Assembly: GCF_963576675.1 (NCBI RefSeq)
Contig: NC_088919.1
Location: 50,490,501-50,554,500 of the forward strand
Direction: 5' to 3'
DNA: 64,000 nt
From: Euphorbia lathyris
Taxonomy: Eukaryota; Streptophyta; Magnoliopsida; Malpighiales; Euphorbiaceae
Position 1 is the first letter of the stretch, and each line of letters begins with the position of its first letter. The translations under genes and the position numbers were made by a program. Below, in pieces: positions 11,278 through 21,689 of this stretch. Under the pieces are notes generated by a model, which was not told the DNA's origin, did no database searches, and saw only the letters and a list, made by a program, of their open reading frames with translations.

Positions 11278-12537
11278 TGTTGGTCCCTTATAACGTTGCA
11301 AGTATAGTTCCAAGGGGGGGGGGTTAGGAACTATTTAAACTTTTTTCGCAATTAGGGCAGACTTCTTTTTCTAAAGAAAAAGGTTTGAACAGCGGCGCTG
11401 AGTAAACAGCAAGATACTGGCTTAGTCAACAAGTGACTAGGTCAGTTTCTTAGCTTGAGTCAGGAGATAGCACTTACAGTCTATTCCTGAGCTCAGACGT
11501 TCAACGCGCACAACTCAACTTGACCTCTTTACTTGGTCAGTTTTTGGTTATTTTAAGCAAGCAATATAAATAAGGAGTTAAAGGTAAGAAATACTTCACT
11601 CAGCAGATTTATCCAGGTTCGGCTTCTTCTAAGCCTACGTCCTGTCCCCGGAACACGTTCCGAGATTTCAAATCCTCTACTGAGCTCTTTAAAGGTAGAG
11701 CCTCAAACCTTTTACAATATCAGCAACTGAGTATGACAAGTGTACCTTCCTCTATAAGTGTTTTGTCCTATACAAAGATTTGCTAAGACACTTTAGACGA
11801 TTGAAACAATCACTCTAGACTTTTACACAGATATAAGAAATGTAGTGTAAGAATTTGCTTTGCTTCTTTGCTTGCAGAACTTGTAGAAATTTGGTCAGGG
11901 TAACTGCTTGATCAAGTTTTGTGTAGAATGAAGCTTGCGATGGCACTATTTATAGAGACGTCTGGGCATCGGTCATTTCGAATTTCGAAATAACCGTTGG
12001 AGGGAAATGACTATATGTCGTTGTCATCCTAACTTGCTCAGAGCTCTCGGCCAATCAGAATGGTGTATCTTCTATCCTCGGTCAGCTCAGCAGATGGTCT
12101 CTCCTATAATGGTAAGGTCAACTAGACAGCATACTGTGTCGTCTGAACTTTGCCAAAAGAGGAAAAACTTTGTCTGGAAGTTTTCCTTTGCCAGCTGCTG
12201 TCTTGTACGTTTGTCGAGACCACTCAGCAGCTTCATCTTGAAGTTGTTCCTGAAGGTCTTCTAGATCCTTCTCATGCTGAGTTGCGTTCTGTTTAGAACG
12301 GCAACGTTTTGACAAACGCGGGCCGAGTGTACTGAGTTGTTTGACTTGGGCCTTGGCTTCCGTAATGGGCTTGGGCCATTTAATCCTTATGTCTTATAAC
12401 AGTTTTAACTCAACATTGAACAAACACATTAGTAGCATAAATCAAAGCATTTAAACTTAGTGTGTTTAGAATATGTATTTTAAGTTATACTTAAACAATT
12501 TTGTCAAATCAAAATTATATGGAAAGGTGTTTCAACA
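11278..12537 (-). repeat. Copia 5' LTR
   Basis: It starts TGTTGGTCCC and ends TTTCAACA on the plus strand, followed by AATGT. As the LTR next to the PBS it is the promoter-bearing one. The 31-bp segment absent from the other LTR lies near 12077-12107. Confidence 0.92.
11946..11956 (-). promoter_or_regulatory. TATA box in the copia 5' LTR
   Basis: The minus strand reads CTCTATAAATAG, a good plant TATA box. The 3' LTR has the same site with one base changed. It lies upstream of gag in the correct orientation. Confidence 0.6.
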
Positions 12538-12542
12538 AATGT
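12538..12542. repeat. Target site duplication AATGT, right copy
   Basis: AATGT follows the CA terminus of the copia element and matches 1171-1175. The Athila pol frame resumes directly after it. Confidence 0.93.
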
Positions 12543-13926
12543 TGTGGCCGATCATCTCTCTCGCTTGCAAGGCGAATCTCCGGAAGCTATTGAGATTAAG
12601 GAGACCTTTCCCGACGAAGCACTCTACGCGGTAACATCTTTACCTTGGTATGCCGATATGGCAAACTACAAAGCCGGTAATATTCTTCCCCCGCACCTTA
12701 CATATGAGCAGCGTAAGAAATTCTTTCACGATGCTAAGCACTATTTTTGGGAAGAACCCTATCTGTTCAAATCTTGTGCCGATAACATTATTCGTAGGTG
12801 TATACCGGAAGAAGAGGTTAATCATGTGCTACATATGTGTCATACCCAAAAGCCGGGGGGCCACTTCGGCCCTAGTCGGACTATGGCAAAAGTCTTACAA
12901 TGTGGGTTTTATTGGCCTACTTTGTCCAAAGATTCCCAAGACTTCGTCAAATCATGTGACGATTGTCAAAGGAGCGAAAACATTTCCCGAAAACATGAAA
13001 TGCTCCAACAAGGAATCTTAGTCTGCGAACTTTTTGACGTGTGGGGGATAGACTTCATGGGACCTTTCCATAAGTCGCATAACAACGCTTACATTCTTGT
13101 AGCGGTTGACTATGTCTCCAAATGGGTAGAGGCTGTTGCCTTACCTTCAAACGACTCTAAGGCGGTAGGGAAATTTATAAAGAAAAACATTTTTACTCGG
13201 TTCGGGACCCCTCGAACTATCATTAGCGATGGGGGTTCCCACTTTTGCAACCGACAATTCGATCAACTCTTACTTAAATATGGGATTGCACACCGAGTCT
13301 CTACACCCTACCACCCGCAAACTAGTGGGCAAGTTGAGGTTTCTAACCGAGAGTTAAAACGCATTTTAGAAAAAACGGTTAACTCCTCTAGGAAAGACTG
13401 GAGCTTGAAGCTCGATGATGCTCTTTGGGCGTACCGCACGGCGTTTAAGATGCCCATCAGGATGTCCCCTTATCGTCTAGTTTTTGGAAAATCATGCCAT
13501 TTGCCGGTAGAATTAGAACATAAAGCATATTGGGCGCTGAAATTTTTAAATTTTGACGTGCAGGCTACAGGAGAACACCGCCTCCTCCAACTCAATACTC
13601 TTGATGAACTTTGCTTAGGGTCGTACGAAAATGCCAAACTTTACAAAGAACGTACAAAACGGTGGCACGACAAGCACATTCAGGTTCGGGAGTTCACCAA
13701 GGGGGATCAAGTTCTCCTCTACAATTCTCGCCTCCGGTTATTCCCCGGAAAATTAAAAAGTCGGTGGTCGGGACCATACACCGTAATCAATGTACACTCC
13801 TCCGGAGCAATTGAGATCCAAGGTCCTGATAATGCAACCCTCCGGGTCAATGGCCACCGTCTAAAGATATACCGCAGCGACGTTTTTCCACAACAAGGCA
13901 AAACCACGCTCCTCGCCACACCATGA
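12543..13926 (+). pseudogene. Athila-like pol, integrase and C-terminal part
   Basis: This is the continuation of the gypsy polyprotein after the copia insertion. It is open for about 460 codons and has no start of its own. It begins [10 protein letters not shown], the typical RNase H/integrase linker. The zinc-binding domain shows H..H..C..C ([17 protein letters not shown] then CDDCQRS). The integrase catalytic residues are D in [12 protein letters not shown] in IISDGGSHF and E in [13 protein letters not shown]. The C-terminal part ([18 protein letters not shown]) is the usual Athila/Tat-type end. Stop TGA is at 13924-13926. It is inactive because the upstream half is frameshifted and cut away. 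Confidence 0.92.
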
Positions 13927-15795
13927 GCTTGCGCATCACCAAGGAAAGTCGAGCTACTCCGACTCTAAATGAAGCGCTGGTTTGATGCTCTCAAACCCTG
14001 TATATATCCATTCATTTTTTTTCTCTTGTTTTCTTCGTTTCACTTCACTCCCACGGAAAGCCAAATCCCAATCCGACATAATACGCGGGGCGTCTTCTTA
14101 TGCACGCCCCGCGTCTTTGTGCCTCTGATCCAAAATTATGCAAGGGACACCTTTCACGCAGGGCATACCCCCTGTTACGCCCCGCGTATGAGTTCCTTTC
14201 CGTGGCTCCCAAAGTTCAGAAACTCAAACACGCGGAGCGCCCTATTCCTGCGCCCCGCGTATTTGAGTCTCTAACTCCAAAAGCAATAAAAACGCCGCCC
14301 TACGCGGGGCGCCCCCCTGAGCACGCCTCGCGTAGGGCCCCTGACCACTAAGGGTCTCCTTTTCCTTCCTTACCTTTATTTTTTGTTTTTGTTTTAATTT
14401 CTTTTTCCGACGCCCTTGGAATAGGCGTCACTTTAAATAACGCGGAGGGCCGTGCAACCCCGCACTTAACGTTTGTTTTGCACTAACAAAAACAAAAATA
14501 AAAATAAAATAAATACAAAAATAATTAAACTACTTTATTGAATCTTTCAAATTTTTCCCAACACGCTATCCCTCCTTCAGAAATTAATTAAAGTTCTGTT
14601 ATTTGTCATAAAAAATAAAAGACGTCGACACAAGGGGATGACCTAATTAAGGAATTTTAGTCTTGGTTTTGAGATTAGGGAATTTGTGCGAAGCTTAAGT
14701 TAGTACTAAACTAAGGCATTGAGTCTTAAATAATGTTATCTCCATAATGAATTTTGAAAAGGCAATAAAAACGGGATAGTTGAGAATTTAGCGAAGACTT
14801 GATAGTACACAATTTGAACTCGAATCTTTGTGAGGTATTTTTGAGCCTAAAGGAGTTCGTACGAGAACTCCGATTCTTTCACAATTTTTCGAGAGCTTTG
14901 ACTTCACTCGACTCATAGAATTTGCATCCAATACCGGGTTAAGTACACTTATTTTTGGTAAAAAGGCAATAGATGATAAAGCGAACCCACGTAGGCTAAT
15001 TTTCCTTAATTTATTTTTCTCGTTTTCATTGAACATTAGGAAACCCCTTCGAGCCTATTAACCAACTTTTTTTGTTAATACCCTTTTAACATTTAGCCCT
15101 TTTTCCTCTTGTTCAAATACCGACATAACCAAGTTGCACCCGAATTACCCGAAATAAGTCACGGCCTTAGCAAATGAGCACCATAAGCTTTCAAAATTTT
15201 GTTTTTGTGCCTCTATCAAAACAAAGGATACGATAAAAATAAAAAGGCATTCTTAAGCTCCACCCGAGCAATTTTGAAGTATATTTAGTAAAATTCGCCA
15301 AAGCCGAAATAAACAAAAATACGGTGCAATCACAAAACGGTATTTTTGAACTCGAGTTTCTTTAAACTAACCACTAAAGAAGCCACCCACATTACAACCA
15401 CCATCCGGGTTTATTTTTAATGTTGCCTAACCATTTTTTAGGAGGAAAAACCCGGATGAAAATGCAAATTCAACATGATCTCGAGTAAGTGCAAAGAAGA
15501 GTGCTAAAACACCGACCCACCTAAAATTGAGCGTAAGAGTGAAATCCCTTGGTGAGGTACTATCGGGTTCTCAAAAGATAATCAACCCCCGTTAATATTG
15601 CCTATTAATCTTGATCATGGAGGTTTCAAACAAGTCTCGCACTCAGTTGTTTGCGTAGGTACTTACCGAAACCTTTGCATAAAACCATAACTTTGAAATC
15701 ACGCACTTGGAAAAACCAACCTTCGGTTTGTTTCTTAATTTTCTCAATCCCTTGTCTTTCGATTTCTTTTACTTGAGGACAAGTAAAACTTTAAA
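13927..15795 (+). other. Athila-like 3' noncoding region
   Basis: About 1.9 kb lie between the integrase stop and the PPT. The first 400 bp hold the GC-rich paired motif array (separate entry), followed by a hairpin GACGCC..GGCGTC near 14409-14427 and AT-rich DNA. An env-like ORF would be expected in many Athila elements, but none is visible. Confidence 0.7.
14082..14337. repeat. Paired GC-rich motif array, inverted pairs
   Basis: The 11-mer ACGCGGGGCGT and its complement ACGCCCCGCGT occur as facing pairs at 14082/14104, 14155/14175, 14229/14249 and 14298/14320, with a few mismatches. Pairs recur about every 71-74 bp. Each pair could fold into a GC-rich stem with a loop of about 10 bases. 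The surrounding sequence is AT-rich, so the motif stands out. Confidence 0.8.
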
Positions 15796-15808
15796 GTCCG
15801 AGGAGGTT
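15796..15808 (+). other. Athila polypurine tract
   Basis: GTCCGAGGAGGTT directly precedes the LTR start TGATAGGGGTA. Position and purine content fit a plus-strand primer site. Confidence 0.75.
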
Positions 15809-16046
15809 TGATAGGGGTATTTTACCCCTATCTTATAGCGTGATTTACGGGTTGATTTTGGATAAAATAAATAAGTTTAATTACAAAAATAAAGTGTTTT
15901 GATAGAATAAAGAAATAAAAATAAATCTCGTACTTTCAGTTAATTTTTCGTGCTTTTGATTAGTTTAGGAAATAAAAACGTCAAGCTAACTCGGCTCGCA
16001 AAGATTTGTATTTCAGGTACGAGCTAGGAGCAAAAATCTACTCAAA

Positions 16047-16515
16047 TACGCGGGGCGTATCATCCTTTACGCGGGGCGTGAAACATGTTGTCAGCAATAA
16101 TTGCCTTATCCGCAGGCGCCATGTGGAATTGACTAAGCATACGCGGGGCATATGCCACCCTACGCGGGGCGTATGACATATGTCAGAAATGATTGGCCTA
16201 ATCCTGAAAGTCAGACTGCACTGTCTCCCTGAGTCAACTCTTCGTACGCGGGGCGTATAACCATACACGCGAGGCGTACCAGGCAATTCCTCAATGATAA
16301 TAACTCAGAGACTCTTTTACGCGGGGCGTACTTCGGCTACGCATGGCATAAAAGCTCCAATTCAAGCAATAAAACTCCAGAGACTCAAACACGCGGGGCG
16401 TACCTTAGCTACGCAGGGCGTGCTTGAGACAACAAGACATGGAATTGGTCCACATGCAGGAGATTTCTGACGGAATGGGCACTTACGCGGGGCATAGACC
16501 ACCTCACGCGGGGCG
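16047..16515. repeat. Paired GC-rich motif array in the LTR, direct pairs
   Basis: Six pairs of TACGCGGGGCGTA-like words lie near 16047/16068, 16140/16160, 16244/16264, 16318/16339, 16389/16410 and 16483/16504. Partners are about 20 bp apart and in the same orientation, unlike the facing pairs in the 3' noncoding region. Several copies carry single-base changes (GGGGCATA, GAGGCGTA, CATGGCAT). The array lies upstream of the TATA box, in the expected U3 part. Confidence 0.8.
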
Positions 16516-16593
16516 TATCATGGGATTTCTGCACCAAATAATGTTGCTCCATACTTGTACTTTGTGAAGTTACAACATTGCCCTTGCTTGATG

Positions 16594-16605
16594 TCTATAA
16601 ATAGG
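16594..16605 (+). promoter_or_regulatory. TATA box of the Athila-like LTR
   Basis: TCTATAAATAGG is a strong plant TATA box in the element's sense orientation, about 785 bp into the LTR. Confidence 0.65.
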
Positions 16606-17639
16606 AAGCTCTTGAACTTCATTTGAGACAACCAAGAAATAATTACACACTAGAGAGCAAACTATACTTGTTTTGATTATTGTTGTAGTGTAGATTCAGT
16701 TTTTGTAGCTAAACTCTCCACCTCGAGAGCTTGTTCGGTTGTTTCGGCATTCCATCGAAGTTCCATTCCACCATTCGTCACCAAGCTCGAGAGTTCCACC
16801 TCCACGACCTAGGAGACAGCTTTGAGTCCGGTTAGCTAGTTTCAAGGGCGGATTCTCCCCTTTTACGTGCTAATTAGCTTGTACTCTTCCTATGTACTAG
16901 GCTTGGTTGTATTCCATTTATATACATTTCATATTTATAATTTCATGATTTATAATCTCTATTTCCCTTTACGTGTTAGTTTTTGCTGCTTGTTTTGATA
17001 TTGATAATTGATTATTGTGTAGGAGAACGCGATTTCCGACGCCATTCGGGCTATCTTTAGGGAGTTATATAGGTGTTGCCCTACCGGAAGTGACAAACCG
17101 GAAACCGTAGGAATTGACAAACCAAGGAACTTACGGGCCCTAGTTTCTAATTCCCCCGCATTAGACACGCCTTGACTAGGAATCACGTAGTCTAAGTGCT
17201 TCACGGGTCGGTCCTACTACACTTAGTCATCTTTGCAAGAGTAAATTATTATCCGTATACATTTAGAGTCGTTATTTATCGTGGTTATAACTTATCATAA
17301 TTCATCCCACTTCATAGGGTTTTAGCTACATAAATCTGTGTCGCCAATAGTTAGGAATAGTGTGTAGTTGTGTCTTACTTTAACCCAAAGTAATCATCGC
17401 TTAAATAACATACGAAACCGAGTCGTCTAATACTTGTAATTATAAATCCCGTGGATTCGATACCCGGTCTTAACCGGATTATTACTTGATACGACGGGGT
17501 ACACTTGCCCCTAAGTAGTCGTAGCGTCTAATAGAGTTAAGAGTAATTTACAAAGATCACATCCATAGATATAGAGTCCGCACTCATAAGATATACATTT
17601 CGTCGTGAAAAAACTCTACCACTAGGCGCCGCGCTATCA

Positions 17640-18812
17640 TGTGGTGAGGAAGGACATGTACGTACTAGTTGTCCTAAACTGAATAGAGCTGGTAGGGGCA
17701 GAGGATTACAGACTGACAGAGCAAGTAGAGGTAATTTGTTTGGGAGAGGAAATAATCGGGGTAATGGTAGAGGTACTAATATGGGAAGAGGAGCTGGTAA
17801 TACTTCTCAAGGAGCTAGGAATCAGGGTAATCAGTCAGATAGAGCTGCAACTCAACCTCGAGCTTTTGCTATGACTCCACAAGAAGCTGTTGCATCTGCA
17901 GAAGTTATCACTGGTACGATTTCTTTATTTGGAAAAGATGCTTATCTGCTTATTGATCCTGGTGCTACACATTCTTTTGTGTCTCCATTATTTATGTCTG
18001 ATATAATTTGGGAGTCAAAACTTATGCCAGAATGTTTAACTGTTAGCATGCCTATGGGAGAATCTTTAGTATGTACACATGTATATCCTAATTGTGAGGT
18101 GAAGTTAGGGGAGTCTTTTATACATGTGAATTTGATACCTTTGATGGTGCAAACATTTGATGTCATCTTAGGCATGGATTCCTTATCTAAATATCAAGCA
18201 ATGGTAGATTGTTCGAAAAAGAAAGTTAATCTAGTATTAGCTAGTGGAGAGGGATATGTGTTTCATGGTGAGAGAGGTGTACGTAGAAGTATAGTCACAG
18301 TTATGACAGCCATGAAAATGCTAAGGAAGGGATGTGATGCTTTCTTGGCATATGTGGTAGATAGTAATAAAGAATCTCCCAAATTAGAAGATGTGCCAAT
18401 TGTGAATGAGTATCCAGATGTCTTTCCGGATGAAATACCGGGGTTACCACCAGTAAGAGAAGTAGAGTTTGCAATTGATTTGCAGCCTGGTACTGCTCCT
18501 ATATCACTTGCACCATATAGAATGGCACCGGCAGAAATGAAGGAATTGAAGGTGCAGTTGCAGGAGTTATTGGATAAGGGATATATTCGACCTAGTGTAT
18601 CACCATGGGGAGCTCCAGTTTTGTTTGTAAAAAAGAAGGATGGTACAATGCAGTTATGCATTGATTATCGTCAACTGAACAAGGTTACTATTCGAAACAA
18701 GTATCCATTACCTAGAATTGATGATTTGTTTGATCAATTGCAAGGAGCAACCATATTAGCTGAAGTTGAGAATTTGTGGAGTACTGTGATATGGGTTATG
18801 AGTAAGTCATAA
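17640..18812 (+). pseudogene. Tekay/Del-like gypsy gag-pol fragment (zinc knuckle, protease, start of RT)
   Basis: The open frame runs from TGT at 17640. It starts inside a CCHC zinc knuckle ([11 protein letters not shown]), then a Gly/Arg/Asn-rich linker, then a retroviral-type protease [11 protein letters not shown] in which the usual Ser of DSG is Pro. A linker follows ([18 protein letters not shown], characteristic of chromovirus-type plant gypsy pol) and then the first part of [22 protein letters not shown] and [18 protein letters not shown] stops there; about 18 unrelated residues precede the stop, so a large deletion removed the catalytic YxDD, RNase H and integrase. The left side was cut by the Athila insertion. 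Confidence 0.88.
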
Positions 18813-19137
18813 CTTGTCTATATAGGTGATGCTGGAAAATCAGATTCGTACCTGAACCTTGTGATGCATTTTTCGACCAGATATAGGCCGAATCTGTCAT
18901 TGAGTTCTAAATGAAAGTTCTTTATTTTTATCTTACGTTTCCAGGGGTTTTTGAATCGTCTTAATCGGACTCCGTATAAAAAAGTTATGCTGGAAATGAC
19001 ATATGTTGGTCATTTTAGCTTTAAACCAAAATTTGGTTTTTGCTTTGATTTTTCTTCTTATTTGAGAGATACTGCTAATGGTTTATATAATAAGTCAGTG
19101 GTAATGTCTCACCGTCTTATCTGATCTTATTTTAGGT
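18813..19137 (+). other. Tekay-like noncoding remnant, probably LTR-derived
   Basis: Text such as CGGACTCCGTATAAAAAAGT and the preceding lines resembles LTR sequence of Tekay/Del elements, but no LTR terminus is visible. It is probably what the RT deletion joined to the protease fragment. The call rests on style only. Confidence 0.35.
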
Positions 19138-19452
19138 CGGGTTTGACAGAATAGCCCAGGGGACCTCCATGGAACGATGTTTAATTAGATTAACCACATA
19201 CATCGAGTCAGACTCAACCTAAAGGTGATGCCAATTATTCTCCCAAGCTAATTCAATCGCGAAAATTGCAGCTTGTAATTAAGCCATATAGGCAAAAGAA
19301 GGAGGGATAAAAAACGCAAAACAACCTTTGGAGAAGCCGCAAGAGTTACGAAAAATGCCACCCGCCCCCGCCTCACCAGGTGCATCAAGAGCAGAGCCAT
19401 CAACATTAACTTTAACCCAGCCAGAAGGAGGCTTAACCCAAACATCATTTAA
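19138..19452 (-). pseudogene. LINE RNase H fragment (broken)
   Basis: On the minus strand the translation WVKPPSGWVKVNVDGSAL, then GAGGIFRNSCGFSKGC, then LQAAIFAIELAWENNW, then VESDSMYVVNLIKHRS matches the RNase H domain at the C-terminus of plant L1-type LINEs. The catalytic Asp of NVDGS and the Asp of ESDS are present. The Glu codon of the expected AELQ is a stop, and the Trp codon before VESDS is also a stop. No LINE 3' end or poly(A) is seen, so it is a short relic. Confidence 0.75.
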
Positions 19453-21032
19453 AAAGTATATTATTTTTTATGTATTTGTCCACAAATTTTATATTAATTG
19501 GTTCAGAAAATAAAAGTTTTGCGTTTTTATAATAGGTTTGATGATGAAATATGTTTAACCTAGATGAAATATTTGGGCTATTTAATTTTTTTTTTTATTA
19601 CATATGTACAACAAAACATGTGATAAGAATCTAAATAAGACGAGACAAATACAATACCTTATGTATACACGTATCTTTGATAGTAAAAGAAATATTTATG
19701 TTTTCATGTTTTGTCAAATTTGTATTTACGGAGTTTTTTGTTCAAAGGAAGACTGGGGTTTTCGTTTTGCTAAAACCGAAGATCTTTTAGTTGGATATCG
19801 AAAAAATGACTGTTGGCGATCTTAAAATGGAAATTTTCTTGTTAGTACCAAATTGAGTATGCAACCAAATTTTTTATTTTCCGAAATCATCCTTTTCGGA
19901 GGTTTCTCTCTCTAAATGATCAATTTCTCTCTCCTCACAAAACAACGCCTAAATAATCTCAAAATTAAAAAGTTAAAGAATTAAAGTTATTTGTAATATC
20001 ATCAAGTCTTTGTTTTGATATCGCCAATGCTCATTTTAATTTTGAGGTCCTTATTTTTAACAAAGCGAAAGACCTTAGTCATTTCTTGCTCGTAAAAAAA
20101 AAACCCCAGTCCCCGTTTGGACAAAAAAATTTCACAGGTATCTGTTTGACAAAACGTGAAAGCACCATGTTGTTTTAGACTTTTACCATAATTGATATGT
20201 TATTAGTGATAACATGACACGTGCACAAGTAGAGTAAAGATAACAAGATTTGTGACTGGGGAGAGACTTCGTTAATATGGTTGGAAATTGGTCCAGTTTG
20301 TCAAAGTTAGGTCCTTAATTGTACCATTTAGAGTATTAGAAGATAAAATCGCTTTTAGTCGATAGTTATCTCATATATATATATATATATATTGATGCGA
20401 AAATTCAAAATTAGGTATAAATAACAGCAAAAGGCAGTGACTGATTCATGAATATTGACCTTAAGAGGTGTTTGAGATATTCTCTTGTAATGTATGGGTG
20501 CTCTACACATAATTTTCATTGAGTTTTTCGACGGTCTGTGTAAGCTCATCCCACCCTCCCTCTAAGTAGCCCTTGGATTTTTCACTGGCGGAAAAATAGA
20601 GATGCACGGAAGTTTTGTTGCATCCTCAGCTACTCAATTTACCTTGGAAAAACGGTTGCACTTTCACCCTCCACTAAAAGAAAAGTTTAAAAATGTTGCA
20701 ATTGTATCCGAAAACCCTCTTCTCTGACTCCACCACTAGTATGAATTAGGGGTGGCAACAGAGCGAGGTAGGGATCGATACATCGCCCTCAATATTTTTT
20801 AGGGTGGTTCTGGAAAAATTTGAAATAAAATTCATGAATTTTTTTAACGCATACACGAATGTCTACGGGTGACGAAGAATCCCCAAATGGTATGAGCGCC
20901 GAAAGATAAATTGGGGAAAAGGAAGCTACTGAAATTGCTCAATTTTTCATATTTGATGTGCTCTCTAAATTATATGTTGATAATTTATCAAAAGATATAT
21001 TAGGGCAGTTTTACCAACACATTAGATCAATG
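19453..21032. other. AT-rich noncoding sequence with one possible inverted-repeat element
   Basis: No gene is recognisable. Facing copies of a roughly 25-30-bp sequence (GGAGACTGGGGTTTT-like) lie near 19730-19760 and 20097-20130, which could be the ends of a MITE of about 400 bp; they match only partly. A short TA microsatellite lies near 20372-20392. The rest is low-complexity AT-rich DNA. Confidence 0.4.
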
Positions 21033-21556
21033 TATTTTAGCCTAAATGGCCACTGAATTTTATCCATTTTAACATTATTATCACTGAACTTCAGTTTTTA
21101 ACAATATGGCCATTGAACTCTACATTTTTTAACACCGGTGGTCACTCAACGTCCCAAAACGACCATTGATGGGCACAAAATAAAAAATTCAAAAAGCTAA
21201 TGATATTCTAAAGAACTTTAATTCTTGAAAATTTTCGTTTTGAGGTCATTTAGGTGTTGTTTGATTAGGAGATAGTGAATTTGAAGAGAGAGACAGCTCC
21301 AAAAAAATGTGATTTTGGAAAATAAAAAAATATGGTTTCATGGTAAATGTCGTTTTGAACAACTATAATTTTTTTGAATATTTTTATTTGGAGGTCGTTA
21401 ACGGTTATTTTAAGGAGTTAATTAGAGTTGAGCGGTCACCGGTGTTAAAAGGTTTAAAGTCCAGTGGTCATACCGTTAAGAATTAAAGTTTAATAGCCAC
21501 AATGTTAAAATGGATAAAGTTCAGTAGTCATGTATGTAGTTTACCCTATTTTAGCC
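21033..21556. mobile_element. MITE with long terminal inverted repeats, Mutator-type size
   Basis: TATTTTAGCC is present at 21033-21042 and 21547-21556, a likely 9-10-bp target duplication. Inside, the left end (GAATTTTATCCATTTTAACA, later TTTTTTAACACCGGTGGTCA) is the approximate inverse of the right end across about 110 bp. The centre has no ORF. A 9-10-bp duplication with long TIRs suggests a non-autonomous Mutator-like element. The left TIR seems to lack about 15 bp that the right one has. Diverged relatives are seen inside the U units (near 22738 and 27597). Confidence 0.6.
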
Positions 21557-21689
21557 TTGCTATAATTCACAATAATATAATATTGAAAACTCTGGAATGA
21601 GGATAAAAAAATGGAAATAACACAATTTTACAGTAAAATAAAGGGATAAAGTAGCAAAATAGGCTTATTTTGGGTCTAACGGTTTTTAG
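21557..21689. other. Single-copy AT-rich flank of the duplication block
   Basis: This is AT-rich sequence between the MITE and the first U unit. It is not found before U2, U3 or U5, and so marks the left edge of the segmental duplication near 21690. Confidence 0.5.

Larger units (their letters stand above)
1176..12537 (-). mobile_element. Sirevirus-like Ty1/copia retrotransposon, full length, coding strand minus
   Basis: The 11,362-bp element is bounded by two LTRs (1304 and 1260 bp) that start TG and end CA, and by the duplication AATGT. Read on the minus strand the order is 5' LTR, initiator-Met-type PBS, gag with three zinc knuckles, protease, integrase, RT, RNase H, a separate 936-codon ORF, PPT and 3' LTR. 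Integrase before RT defines Ty1/copia. A long extra ORF 3' of pol, the large gag with several CCHC knuckles and the G-rich PPT fit the Sirevirus (SIRE) lineage. The two LTRs differ by at least two indels (about 76 bp and 31 bp) and scattered substitutions, and gag-pol carries three nonsense codons, so this copy is not recent and not autonomous. Confidence 0.93.
1..17639 (+). mobile_element. Athila-like Ty3/gypsy retrotransposon, 3' part, interrupted by a copia element
   Basis: The element enters from the left edge inside pol. It runs through RT and RNase H (1-1175), is broken by the copia insertion 1176-12537, resumes with integrase (12543-13926), then has a long noncoding 3' region, a polypurine tract and the 3' LTR (15809-17639). 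The integrase and C-terminal sequence style match the Athila branch of plant Ty3/gypsy elements. No env-like ORF is recognisable between integrase and LTR, although Athila elements often carry one. The 5' LTR, gag and protease lie outside the window. The right end abuts TGTGG inside a Tekay-like gag. Confidence 0.9.
15809..17639 (+). repeat. Athila-like 3' LTR
   Basis: The 1831-bp LTR begins TGATAGGGGTATTTTACC and ends GCGCTATCA, giving the terminal inverted repeat TGATAG/CTATCA. It follows a polypurine tract and is followed directly by a Tekay-like gag frame. It carries a TATA box near 16594 and six copies of the paired GC-rich motif. Confidence 0.85.

Noticed and set aside
17626..17639. GGCGCCG near 17626 as an Asp-tRNA PBS like that of Athila elements
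   Set aside because: It lies inside the LTR before the CTATCA terminus and is followed by a Tekay gag frame, so this is the 3' LTR end and no PBS is expected.
18263..18661. 132-codon minus-strand ORF
   Set aside because: Antisense to the Tekay protease-RT frame, whose motifs are clear on the plus strand.
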